64,000 nucleotides of DNA from CAYVTD01 sp964454445. GTDB lineage: Bacteria; Bacteroidota; Ignavibacteria; Kapaibacteriales; UBA2268. Both the position numbers and the translations under genes were made by a program. The stretch spans positions 69,080 through 133,079 of the forward strand of contig CAYVTD010000002.1 in the NCBI GenBank assembly GCA_964454445.1, written 5' to 3'. Positions 56,000-64,000 of the stretch are shown one piece after another. A model generated the notes under the pieces. It saw only the letters and a program-made list of their open reading frames with translations. It made no database searches and had not been told where the DNA came from. The stretch's first letter is position 1. Each line of letters begins with the position of its first letter.

Positions 56000-56375
56000 T
56001 TTCTTTCCCTTTCTGTAGTTCGTTGAATGAAATAAAACCATTATGGTATAGTTGTGTTAAAAATGAAGTCAATCTTTCGTTTATAGGTTCAATGCGCTCT
56101 CCGAATTGCTCTAAAAGCCTTTGTGAGATAGTTTCTACTTTGTTTTTCCCGTCTATTAAAAGCCATGTTGCAGATCCGATTTCGTCTAAATTTGCCTTAA
56201 TAAACTTGCTTCTACTCGGAGGGATTAGCTGAATAAAAAACTTATTTCTAAATTTTGGCACCAAAACATCAACCAAGCCATCTTCTCTAATGGTTTGTTC
56301 GAGTTTACGTGTTGGAGTTAGCTCTAAATAGTTGATTTTTACTTTTTGTTTCTTTTTAATAATATTTAACTTCAT
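55992..56375 (-). CDS. PqqD-like protein
   Basis: A 127-residue protein with the PqqD-type winged-helix peptide-binding layout. A basic N-terminus precedes LELTPTRKLEQTIREDGLV, then LDEIGSATWLLIDGKNKVETI, and a final helix ERLTSFLTQLYHNGFI. PqqD domains chaperone ribosomal peptides for modification by radical SAM enzymes, but stand-alone PqqD-like genes without those partners are common in FCB genomes and of unknown role. No radical SAM or peptide gene is next to it; its partner here is pepD. Confidence 0.78.
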   Translation of the reverse strand: MKLNIIKKKQKVKINYLELTPTRKLEQTIREDGLVDVLVPKFRNKFFIQLIPPSRSKFIKANLDEIGSATWLLIDGKNKVETISQRLLEQFGERIEPINERLTSFLTQLYHNGFISFNELQKGKENG

Positions 56376-56704
56376 TGTATATTAATAACTTATCAGTGTT
56401 AATCAGAAAAAATATTTTTGCTTGCTGTTTTTTTTCAATAATCAAAAGTATAGAAATCGAAAGTAAAAATTGAAAGATGCTTCAAATTGTAGTACTGGTA
56501 AATAGTTTAAAAATTAATGTTGAACAAATAAGGAACACCTTTTAGTTAAAGAGCAAACTTAATATAAAAAAACCAAAAAACCAAACAAGTTTTACAGATG
56601 GTAATTTTACAAACTGTAGTTGAAAAATATTAAATAAGCAAGTTTATTTTAGAATTTTCATTAAAGAGTTTCTTAAGCTTCAGGCAATTCTTTTTGCCTA
56701 TTTC
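56376..56704. other. 329-bp intergenic region
   Basis: AT-rich, with no convincing ORF. A short inverted repeat (AGGCAA / TTGCCT, near 56681-56699) lies just past the end of the GT87-like gene but has no T-run on that strand. Confidence 0.5.
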
Positions 56705-58018
56705 TTACGTTTCTTCTTTATTTAAAAAATCTGGGTTTAACTCGTTTTTCTGTTTTATAATCACATTTGTAAAGTAATAAAGTAATATCAATAACACAAG
56801 ATATATGCTTGAAGAATATTGCATCAATATTTCTTTTTCAGAAATATCAATTATAGATGCATATCTTCCACTTAAAGATATCAACAAATAAAAAAATACT
56901 ATTATTGTTAATTGAATTCGTTTATTATTTGATGTTAAAATATTTGCAAGTACTATTGCTGACCCGGGCATTAGAAAAATTATATGATGTTTGTAAGCAA
57001 TTGGAGCAGTAATAATCATTAAAATCGATAAGTTAAAAAATAAAATATCTTGATTGTTTGATTTAGAGATTTGCTTATACATTAAATAATATAAAAAAAG
57101 CATCAATAAAATGGAAATTACTTTCACAGATAACAGATTTATCCCCAATAACTTAGAAAGAATACCCGCGAATGAAAAATTTGCATTTAAAATATTTTGG
57201 TTGAAACCATTGGCATAAGCACCGTGTGTAATCTGGGGCAAGAAATCAAAGAAATTTAGCCAGTTGTAAGACGAATCACAAGATAAAGATACTATAAATA
57301 TTAAAAAAAGAGAAATAAATGTCCAATAAAGCGATTTATATTGTTTTTTAGCAATAAACCAAATCAAAACAAAAATCGGTGTTACCTTGAGCATTATGGC
57401 TAAACTAAGAAAAAGTCCCGACGCCATCTGATTGCTTTTCAAAGAGTTAAATACTGCTAACGATATAAAAAAAAGAACAAATACATTGACCTGACCTAAA
57501 GAAATATTAAGTCGAAATAAGAAAATAAATGAAGTAATAAAGTTAATAATCAATAATATAAGATAGATAAAATATTTTATTTCAATATTATTATAACTAA
57601 ATAAGTTTACCTTTATATTATTATTGGAATTAGCATAGATTTCGATGAAAATTAATAAGCAAATGTAAATTGTTGCGTTAAAAGCAAGGAAACTAAGAGT
57701 CGTCCAATATAAAGACGCTTTTCGGTATGACATTTTTGAAATTGGAATAAGCGAATAAGCTAACGGAGGCGGATAAAGATACGGTAAAACAGGTACTTCA
57801 AGCTTGTTTAACTGGCTATCATTTTTATCAATTAATGATTGTAACACGCGATAATCATAAAGCGTCGAATCCGCATCAGCCGCCCTCCCCGAGAGATAGA
57901 AAGTCAAAAAATCCCATTTAATATTCTCTTCATTAAACTTGTCATAAACGAATAAACAGCTAAATATAATTGAAAAAATAAGGGTTAAAGTATATGTTAT
58001 CTTACTGTTAATACTCAT
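56705..58018 (-). CDS. GT87-like (DUF2029) membrane glycosyltransferase
   Basis: About 437 residues from the preferred ATG at 58018. It is an integral membrane protein with around 10-12 hydrophobic segments. After the first segment comes WDFLTFYLSGRAADADSTLYD, matching the catalytic first extracytoplasmic loop of DUF2029/GT87 mannosyltransferase-like proteins, followed by LPYLYPPPLAYSL. Such enzymes use lipid-linked sugar donors outside the membrane. Substrate unknown. It stands alone on this strand, so it is not part of the 3.5-12.7 kb glycan cluster. Confidence 0.78.
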   Translation of the reverse strand: MSINSKITYTLTLIFSIIFSCLFVYDKFNEENIKWDFLTFYLSGRAADADSTLYDYRVLQSLIDKNDSQLNKLEVPVLPYLYPPPLAYSLIPISKMSYRKASLYWTTLSFLAFNATIYICLLIFIEIYANSNNNIKVNLFSYNNIEIKYFIYLILLIINFITSFIFLFRLNISLGQVNVFVLFFISLAVFNSLKSNQMASGLFLSLAIMLKVTPIFVLIWFIAKKQYKSLYWTFISLFLIFIVSLSCDSSYNWLNFFDFLPQITHGAYANGFNQNILNANFSFAGILSKLLGINLLSVKVISILLMLFLYYLMYKQISKSNNQDILFFNLSILMIITAPIAYKHHIIFLMPGSAIVLANILTSNNKRIQLTIIVFFYLLISLSGRYASIIDISEKEILMQYSSSIYLVLLILLYYFTNVIIKQKNELNPDFLNKEET

Positions 58019-58167
58019 TATTATCTTAGATTTTTTAGTAGTTAGGAGATTTATTTGAAAATTTATCCAATTACATGACACATTTGATTATTGCATAAAT
58101 AATATCCAAATTTAAGTAATATTTCGTATTTTTCAATATATTTTTTTAGTAATTAACAGGATAGTTT

Positions 58168-58614
58168 ATGGCAGAAAATTTAAATGATTACAAAGTAATA
58201 GTAAATGTTGAATATCTTGGCGATCTTCATTGCAAGGTACATCACGGTCCATCTGGACACGAATTTATCACAGATGCCCCTCTGGACAACCAAGGCAAAG
58301 GAGAATTCTTTTCTCCAACAGATTTGGTTGGCACTGCAATGGGTTCATGTATAGCCACAATAATGGGTATAAAGGCAAGAGACAACAAAATTGATATTGA
58401 TGGATTGAAAATTACTGTTACTAAAGAGATGATGAACAAACCGTATCGACGAATTAATCGCCTTTCGCTCGATTTCATTTTCCCTAAGCGCCTGAATGAC
58501 AAGGATTTTACAATAATGCGCAATGTCATTAAAACTTGTCCAGTTACCAGGAGTTTACACCCAGAAATCGAGATTATTACCCAATATCGTTTTGCCGATG
58601 AAATTGAAAAATGA
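58168..58614 (+). CDS. OsmC-family peroxide-reducing protein
   Basis: A 148-residue OsmC/Ohr-superfamily protein of normal length. The two redox cysteines are C61 in MGSCIATIMG and C124 in IKTCPVTRSLHPEI. SPTDLVGTAMGS is the usual helix start. It detoxifies organic hydroperoxides in the cytoplasm with lipoyl or thiol reductants. Monocistronic. The ATG at 58168 follows CAGGATAG. Confidence 0.92.
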   Translation: MAENLNDYKVIVNVEYLGDLHCKVHHGPSGHEFITDAPLDNQGKGEFFSPTDLVGTAMGSCIATIMGIKARDNKIDIDGLKITVTKEMMNKPYRRINRLSLDFIFPKRLNDKDFTIMRNVIKTCPVTRSLHPEIEIITQYRFADEIEK

Positions 58615-58707
58615 TTTAATAGAAGGTAGTTATCATTGAAATATAAATTCTGTTATCAACTCCAAATAATAAAGCATTTTAAAAAGTTATCCAATTTAGA
58701 AAAGTAA

Positions 58708-59019
58708 AAAACAATAATTTGTGTCGTCAAGAAAGGTGTAGAAACTTGTTACAAAGATTTGGTTTCCATAAAAAGCTATAAAACCCCTGCCACAAGCATC
58801 CGCCCTATCGGCACGCTTTTCATACGGCTTCTAAGTTTTCTTGCTATTCCATTAGTAATTGCCTCATTGATTATCGGAGCGGCGAGCTTGGAAGATATAA
58901 AGAAATTAGGATCGAACTAATGAAGATACAAAGAATCGCTTGCTTGCTTCAATAGGACAATTACAAACATAACAGGAGATGCTTCTGTTGCCGTTGCTGT
59001 TGCTGGAACAGAGAAATAA
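58708..59019 (+). pseudogene. Decayed DAACS (dicarboxylate/amino acid:cation) symporter
   Basis: Hand translation shows two fragments. The first (58708-58920) encodes SIRPIGTLFIRLLSFL then IPLVIASLIIGAASLEDIKKLG and stops; this matches the N-terminal GltP/DctA-type segment with the family order FLRL...IPLVF...GxASLxDxKKLG. The second (about 58931-59019) has NRLLA in one frame, then, after a one-base frameshift, RTITNITGDASVAVAVAG and a stop. That is the DRLLDM-RT-NxTGDA segment near the C-terminus of the same family. About 300 central residues are missing. It is therefore a gene eroded by a large deletion, a frameshift and a stop codon. Confidence 0.8.
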
Positions 59020-59371
59020 TACAGATTAGGACACTTGCGACTAAATACAAAACCTTCCAAAGGTTAACGACTAAACTTTTTTTCTCAAAAATTAGCATGA
59101 GTATTAGTCTTCACTACTGAGTCCGTTTTAGACAGATGAGAGGATTGAATTTCAAATAGTTTACCAACACAAACCTTTTAAAATAAAAACTCTATTTTTT
59201 TATATCAAAAACATTTATGAATTTTGCTCAATTATATAGTATACAAATAATTTAATTCTTTCGTTTTTTAAAAAGCAATTAATTAATTTAAAATGTTATG
59301 ATAAGAGACATTATTCATATTTATTATATAGAAATTATTAGCATTTAATCTTATAAAAAAGGAATATTTTT
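59020..59371. other. 352-bp intergenic region
   Basis: AT-rich; apart from the preceding pseudogene I see no further coding remnant, hairpin or promoter that I can support. GGAATAT before the ATG of the next gene is a weak ribosome site. Confidence 0.5.
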
Positions 59372-61717
59372 ATGGCTACAAGAGAAGAATTAAAAGCAAA
59401 AGCCGATGGGGCGTCATCTATCCGAGAAAAAGTGTTGGTTGCCTTTGCAGCATTGGAAGAACCCGCCGACAAAGATTTTGCTATCGAGATTGCCGACGCC
59501 GTTGCACTCGATTGCTCCCTACCCTTAGATTATATTAGGGTTGCAGAACTATACGTTAAACTTGGCAATAAAGACACAGCAGAAGAGACTTATGAAGAAG
59601 CCGAAGATGCCTGCTTTGAAGCAATGGAAATTGCTGAATTAGGTCATTCCATCGCAGTATTCCTTGGCGACAAGGACAAAGCAAAGGAATTATTGGAAAA
59701 CGCCGCCTCAGAAGCAAAAAAAACTAATGAACTTCTTGCTATTTCAAATTTTGTTCAACAGGATTTAGGTGATGATGCTCTAGCTAAATCTCTACTAGAC
59801 AAAGTTGTTGGTCAATGCAAAACGCTTGAAGACTACGTAAAGCTTGCTGAAAGCATTATGCAAGAACCAAAAAACAAAGAAATGGCTCTTGGATTCTTTA
59901 AAAAAGCCGAAAAGTTTGCTGATAACATCGAAAATGCTTTTAAATATGCTGAAGCTGCCCATAAGTTGTTTGCCGATAAAGATTTTACAACTTCTATCCT
60001 TGATGAAGTTGAAGATGATGCTCAATTTACAAAAGAATGTGTCATTTTAGCAACAGGATATTTGAATTTTATTGGCGATAAAGACAAAGCAGAAGAAATG
60101 ATGGAAAAAGCTGCCGACTTTGCCATGACTGGAGAAGAGAATATCGATCTGGCAAGAGGTCATTGGTCGCTTTTTAAAAACAAAGAAGCCTCTTCTGAGT
60201 GTTTTAAAAAGGGTTTGGCTGAAGTTACCGACAAACAAAGACTTCTCGAATTTGCAAAAATCATTGCTTCCGAACTCAATGATAGCAATTTAGCTAAAGA
60301 ATTCTATGCAAAAGCCGAGTCAAAAATGACTTCTGCTAAAGATTTAACTGATTTAGCTAAAGCTGTCATCACTGATTTAAAAGATAAAGAATATGCCGGT
60401 ACTATTTACAACCGTGCCCAAGCCTCAATCGAGGCTCCAGGTGAGTTAATTACTCTTGCTAACGAAATAATTATTAATATTCAGAATAAAGAACAAGCCA
60501 GAGCCATATATAAAAAATCTTTCGGAATAATTGATAAACTGGAACCTCTGTTTAACCTACTCAAAGAAGTAGATAAAAACTTGGAAGATAAAGAGTTTGC
60601 TAAAGATATTCTTATAAAAGCTGAAGAAATGTCTGCAAGCACTCCCGAGTGGCTAAAAGTTACAGAAAACATCATTGAAGTCATCGATGACAAACCTTTT
60701 GCTCAAAAGGTGCTTGAAACTGCCGAAGAAAACGTTACTTCCCTCGATGAAATGATTAAAACAAATGAGGCTGTTACCAAGTATTTCTCTAATGACGCTG
60801 AGTGGAAAGCCCGTATAGAAGAAAAATTGGTGAAAAGAAGAGAAAATCAAGATACTTATTCTAATTTCCAGAATATTGAGAATAAAGCAAAATATGTTGC
60901 CGATTATTTTAATCTCATTGATGAAATGATGGCGACACTCAACGATAAGTATTATGCAAAAAAATTGCTTGCTAAAGCTGAGGAATGGATTGATAAAGAC
61001 TATTTCAATCCAGATAATTACAAAAGATTGATTTCTTATATCGCTAAATATCTTTCCAACGAAAAATGGATGCAACAAATTCTCGACAGGATTGCATCTG
61101 ATCGTACCCAATTTCATTTTGATATTTTAAAAATTTGTGAAACTGCTATTTTGTCTTTTAAAGATAAAACTTTAGGAAAAAAACTAGCAAATAATTATTT
61201 AAAAATCAGAGAGAATGCAATAGATTCCAGCCAGACAAAGAATCTTTACGATTATACAAAACTTGCAATAGCTGTATTAAGTATGTTGGAAGACAATAAT
61301 TGGGCAGAAAACTTACTCAATAAAGCATCAGCTCTTGATACCGGCTTTCTTGTCGATGCGGAGATTGCCTCTAACTTTTTAAAAACTGGCAATAAGGAAA
61401 AATCATTAACCATTTTAGACAATGCTCTTCCAAAAATTGCTTCTCCAAGCGATTTAACTCAATTTGCACAGCATTTATTAACTCTCGAATTTGAAACAAT
61501 TACAGCAAAAGACCTTTATTTAAAAAGTAAAAATGCTTTTAATACTCCTGAAGATAAATTGTATTGGGCTGAAGGTATAATTGAACTTTTCGGCGATAAA
61601 GATTGGGCAACTGATGAATACCGAAATCTTGAATCATCATTTAATACTTATGAACAAAAGGATTTATTGAATTTAAGCCGCAAACATATCTTGGAAGGAA
61701 TACCATTCGACATTTAA
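59372..61717 (+). CDS. Alpha-solenoid repeat protein (about 20 repeats)
   Basis: A 781-residue acidic protein without signal or membrane segment, made almost wholly of degenerate helical repeats of about 34-36 residues. Each has a core like DK-x2-A-x2-L-x2-KAE, then a variable D/S-x-L-x2-LA-x-I stretch; examples are LGNKDTAEETYEEAED, IGDKDKAEEMMEKAAD and LSDKxxAK forms up to FGDKDWATDEYRNLES. This is a TPR/HEAT-like solenoid. Repeats with the consensus GDKEWAREIYKKAE occur in scattered bacterial hypothetical proteins, without assigned function to my knowledge. A scaffold or protein-interaction role is inferred from fold only. It ends with a good terminator. Confidence 0.8.
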   Translation: MATREELKAKADGASSIREKVLVAFAALEEPADKDFAIEIADAVALDCSLPLDYIRVAELYVKLGNKDTAEETYEEAEDACFEAMEIAELGHSIAVFLGDKDKAKELLENAASEAKKTNELLAISNFVQQDLGDDALAKSLLDKVVGQCKTLEDYVKLAESIMQEPKNKEMALGFFKKAEKFADNIENAFKYAEAAHKLFADKDFTTSILDEVEDDAQFTKECVILATGYLNFIGDKDKAEEMMEKAADFAMTGEENIDLARGHWSLFKNKEASSECFKKGLAEVTDKQRLLEFAKIIASELNDSNLAKEFYAKAESKMTSAKDLTDLAKAVITDLKDKEYAGTIYNRAQASIEAPGELITLANEIIINIQNKEQARAIYKKSFGIIDKLEPLFNLLKEVDKNLEDKEFAKDILIKAEEMSASTPEWLKVTENIIEVIDDKPFAQKVLETAEENVTSLDEMIKTNEAVTKYFSNDAEWKARIEEKLVKRRENQDTYSNFQNIENKAKYVADYFNLIDEMMATLNDKYYAKKLLAKAEEWIDKDYFNPDNYKRLISYIAKYLSNEKWMQQILDRIASDRTQFHFDILKICETAILSFKDKTLGKKLANNYLKIRENAIDSSQTKNLYDYTKLAIAVLSMLEDNNWAENLLNKASALDTGFLVDAEIASNFLKTGNKEKSLTILDNALPKIASPSDLTQFAQHLLTLEFETITAKDLYLKSKNAFNTPEDKLYWAEGIIELFGDKDWATDEYRNLESSFNTYEQKDLLNLSRKHILEGIPFDI

Positions 61718-61743
61718 ATCTTAGTTTAGAACGAAATAAAAAT

Positions 61744-61776
61744 CCGGCGGAGAGTAAGCTCTGCCGGGTCTTTTTT
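61744..61776 (+). terminator. Intrinsic terminator after the solenoid gene
   Basis: CCGGCGGAG (61744-61752) pairs with CTCTGCCGG (61759-61767), with one G-T pair, around a six-base loop. GTC and six T residues follow, 26 bases after the stop. Confidence 0.92.
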
Positions 61777-61812
61777 ATTGATGTTTATTGAAAAAACTTG
61801 TTTTCTTTAAGA

Positions 61813-62637
61813 CTATTCTTTTGTCGGATTCAGGCTTTCACCAGCTTTTAATATCTCTTTGCTAAGATTCACTAATGCTTCTTTAGAGAGGTTTTCAGCA
61901 TTCTTCATAAATGGGGTTAATAAATCTATAGGAATCGGGAAAACAATGGTAGAATTCTTTTCCGTTGCTATGTCAGCCAAAGTTTGCAAGAATCGTAGTT
62001 GCAAGGCAACGGGAAATTCTTGAATTTGTTCCGCGGCTTCAGAGAGCTTCTTCGCTGCTTGGAATTCACCATCGGCATTGATGATTTTAGCTCTTCTTTC
62101 TCTTTCTGCTTCAGCCTGCCGAGCCATTGCTCTCTGCATTTCGATTGGCAAGTCAATTTGCTTTACTTCCACACTCGAAACCTTGATTCCCCAAGGTTCG
62201 GTATGCTCGTCGATGATTTGTTGCAGCCTTTGGTTGATTTTATCTCTTTCTGACAGTAATTCGTCGAGGTCCGATTGCCCGCAAATACTTCTTAATGTAG
62301 TTTGTGCAATCTGATTAGTGGCAAAAAGGTAGTTTTCAACGTCAATAACTGCCTTTTCGGGAAAAACGACCCTGAAATATAAAACTGCATTGACTTTCAC
62401 TGAGACATTATCTCTTGTTATAATATCCTGAGGTTGGACATCCATGGCAATAGTTCTTAGTCCTACCTTTACCATTTTATCAATAAAAGGAATGAGTATG
62501 ATTAATCCGGGTCCTTTAGAACCTACATATCTTCCGAGTCGAAAGATAACTGCTCGCTCGTATTCTCTCATAATTTTAATCATCGAGAAAATAAGAAGAA
62601 TGAAAATCACAATAATCAATAGAGTTGGTGCTGCCAT
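61813..62637 (-). CDS. Slipin/stomatin-like SPFH-domain membrane protein
   Basis: About 274 residues from the ATG at 62637, chosen because GGAGG precedes it; a TTG at 62649 overlaps that site. One membrane segment (about 3-24) is followed by EYERAVIFRLGRYVGSKGPG, the SPFH domain with DVQPQDIITRDNVSVKVNAV, and a coiled helix rich in charged residues (RQAEAERERRAKI). It forms ring-like membrane oligomers that bind the neighbouring NfeD protease, 24 bases upstream; these pairs are known as STOPP operons. Confidence 0.92.
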   Translation of the reverse strand: MAAPTLLIIVIFILLIFSMIKIMREYERAVIFRLGRYVGSKGPGLIILIPFIDKMVKVGLRTIAMDVQPQDIITRDNVSVKVNAVLYFRVVFPEKAVIDVENYLFATNQIAQTTLRSICGQSDLDELLSERDKINQRLQQIIDEHTEPWGIKVSSVEVKQIDLPIEMQRAMARQAEAERERRAKIINADGEFQAAKKLSEAAEQIQEFPVALQLRFLQTLADIATEKNSTIVFPIPIDLLTPFMKNAENLSKEALVNLSKEILKAGESLNPTKE

Positions 62638-62661
62638 AAATGCCTCCAAAAATGAATAATT

Positions 62662-63960
62662 TTACAATAGTTTTTTAACTTTAATAGTTAATGATTTTGC
62701 TTCTTCGATAATAACTTCGTCTCCTGGATTGATTTCTGAATCCGATACGGCGGTCCAAATCTCTCCGAATGCCTTTATTTTGCCTTTTTGTCCTTTAGAA
62801 ATAGCAGTAATAGCTATTCCCGTCTTTCCTATCATTCCTTCAGCTCCAGAATCTGTTTTTCGATACTGTGCCTTGATACCCAAAGAAATTACTACTAAGA
62901 AAAATAAGGTGGTTGCAATAGAGCCAATAATAATAAGCGAGATTGAAATGTTCAAAACTTCGACAGGTGATTCTATTAGCATGGTCGAACCTAAAATAAA
63001 TGCAACAATACCGCCAATGGTCAATAACCCATAGCTTACAACTTTAATTTCGATGATAAAAAGAACAACAGCAAGCAAAATCAGAAGTAACCCTGAGTAA
63101 TTAACGGGCAAGATTTGCAAGGAATAAGCTGCTAAGATGGCAGAGATCCCCCCTATCACTCCCGGGAAAATGGATCCTGGATTGTATAATTCGAAAAGTA
63201 TGCCATACATTGCAAGCAAAACAAAAATATATGCGACATTGGGGTCGGAAATGATTGACAACAAAATTTCTTTCCAGTTCATTTCCTTGTCAATAATCTT
63301 TTTTCCGGCAGTTTTTAATGTTACTGTCGATTTAGCGGTTTCAATCTTCATCCCATCGACCATCATTAAAAGTTTTTGTGCGTTAGGGGCTATAAAATCG
63401 ATGGCATTTTGTTCGAAGGCTTCGTTTTCAGTGGCAGAAATACTGTTCCTGACAGCGTTTTCAGCCCAGTCTTGATTTCTTTTTCTTTTTTGTGCGATGC
63501 TTCTTATAAAGGCAGCGGCATCGTTTGTAACTTTATCATACATAACTTTAGAAGAATCGCTTTCTCCTCCCAATCCGACGGGATGGGCAGCTCCGATGTT
63601 CGTGCCGGGAGCCATTGCGGCAATGTTAGCGGCAAGAGTTATGAAAACACCAGCAGAACCAGCTCTTGCTCCTCCAGGAGCAACATAAACAATGACAGGA
63701 ATTCGCGAAGAAAAAATATATTGTACGATATCTCTTGTTGATTCCAGAAGTCCTCCGGGAGTATTTAATTCAATAAGAAGGGCGTCTGCTTTGCTTTTTT
63801 CAGCTTCTTTTATGCCTTCTTTGATGTAAGAGGCGCTAGCAGGACTTATGGCGCCATCTACAGAAATGCGAATGACGTCTGCTTTAGATGGTAAAGAAAA
63901 AATCAGTAGAAAAGTTATCGTAAGTAAAGTATGTATAAAATATTTTATCATAAATTTCAA
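62662..63960 (-). CDS. NfeD-family membrane serine protease (long form)
   Basis: A 432-residue long-form NfeD. A signal peptide (TLLTITFLLIFSLPSKA) is followed by a ClpP-class serine protease domain (about 28-225) with the catalytic Ser-Lys pair S102 in ARAGSAGVFITL and K143 in DKVTND. NTPGG sits upstream as the oxyanion region. Four or five membrane helices (about 230-375) and a C-terminal OB-fold (GKTGIAITAISKGQKGKI...) follow. The partner is the slipin gene 24 bases downstream, which it probably cleaves. ATG at 63960 and ATG at 63951 are both possible starts. Confidence 0.92.
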   Translation of the reverse strand: MKFMIKYFIHTLLTITFLLIFSLPSKADVIRISVDGAISPASASYIKEGIKEAEKSKADALLIELNTPGGLLESTRDIVQYIFSSRIPVIVYVAPGGARAGSAGVFITLAANIAAMAPGTNIGAAHPVGLGGESDSSKVMYDKVTNDAAAFIRSIAQKRKRNQDWAENAVRNSISATENEAFEQNAIDFIAPNAQKLLMMVDGMKIETAKSTVTLKTAGKKIIDKEMNWKEILLSIISDPNVAYIFVLLAMYGILFELYNPGSIFPGVIGGISAILAAYSLQILPVNYSGLLLILLAVVLFIIEIKVVSYGLLTIGGIVAFILGSTMLIESPVEVLNISISLIIIGSIATTLFFLVVISLGIKAQYRKTDSGAEGMIGKTGIAITAISKGQKGKIKAFGEIWTAVSDSEINPGDEVIIEEAKSLTIKVKKLL

Positions 63961-64000
63961 AAATTTCTTTTACAGATTAATAAATATAAGTAATTTTGTT

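Noticed and set aside
60653..61117. 154-codon ORF antisense to the solenoid gene
   Set aside because: Shadow frame of the repeat protein; it has cysteine/phenylalanine-rich composition typical of antisense to lysine/glutamate-rich genes.

Overview
The window is AT-rich bacterial DNA carrying about 44 protein-coding genes on both strands, one 100-base assembly gap, and no rRNA or tRNA gene that I could recognise. Four points suggest an Ignavibacteria/Kapabacteria-type member of the Bacteroidota-Chlorobiota (FCB) group. Four large secreted proteins end in type IX secretion (T9SS) sorting domains. LpxC and FabZ are fused. A bacillithiol deacetylase gene (bshB1) is present. Two flagellin genes are present, which is unusual in Bacteroidetes proper but fits Ignavibacteria and relatives. 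Lineage is an inference; there is no marker rRNA.

Layout. 1-3304 (minus): qmoA and the 5' part of qmoB, from an HdrA-like quinone-interacting membrane-bound oxidoreductase of sulfur metabolism; the rest lies off the left edge. 3515-14895 (minus): lipid A genes (lpxC/fabZ, lpxA), a Wzx-type flippase, and a tightly packed glycan operon. That operon has a GT2 remnant, DegT aminotransferase, WbqC, two tandem beta-propeller proteins, GNAT, methyltransferase, GT2 and GT4, and looks like synthesis and export of a modified-sugar surface glycan. 15108-18830 (plus): a T9SS protein with a dockerin-like pair and two tandem flagellins behind a sigma-54-like promoter. 18996-30519: central carbon metabolism, with two divergent acyl-CoA dehydrogenases, a fused E2-E1 2-oxoglutarate dehydrogenase (kgd/odhA type), pyruvate:ferredoxin oxidoreductase (nifJ) and its usual dihydroorotate-dehydrogenase-like neighbour. 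An array of 39-bp hairpin repeats interrupted by the gap lies between nifJ and that neighbour.

30520-31572 is a gene-poor kilobase with a 35-codon lysine-rich ORF, a 32-bp perfect palindrome, and a strong candidate for an undescribed structured small RNA: Bacteroidetes-like promoter, three perfect 9-bp stems and an intrinsic terminator. 31588-48116: secreted T9SS proteins (two Ycf48/BNR-propeller paralogues and a von Willebrand A protein), rpiB-bshB1, a fibronectin III protein with a duplicated helical domain, a TonB-dependent receptor with a lipoprotein partner, and dnaA without clear oriC landmarks. 48199-56375: dihydroorotase, small and membrane proteins, a GNAT, an extended SDR, a penicillin-acylase-family hydrolase, and a coupled PqqD-like/PepD pair. 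56705-63960: a GT87-like membrane glycosyltransferase, OsmC, a decayed DAACS symporter pseudogene, a 781-residue alpha-solenoid repeat protein, and a slipin/NfeD membrane-protease pair.

Together the genes describe a Gram-negative, probably motile and at least partly anaerobic heterotroph. It would oxidise acyl-CoAs and 2-oxoacids through ferredoxin-linked enzymes and export proteins through T9SS. The qmo genes point to sulfur-linked electron transfer, but the partner Apr/Sat/Dsr genes are not in this window.
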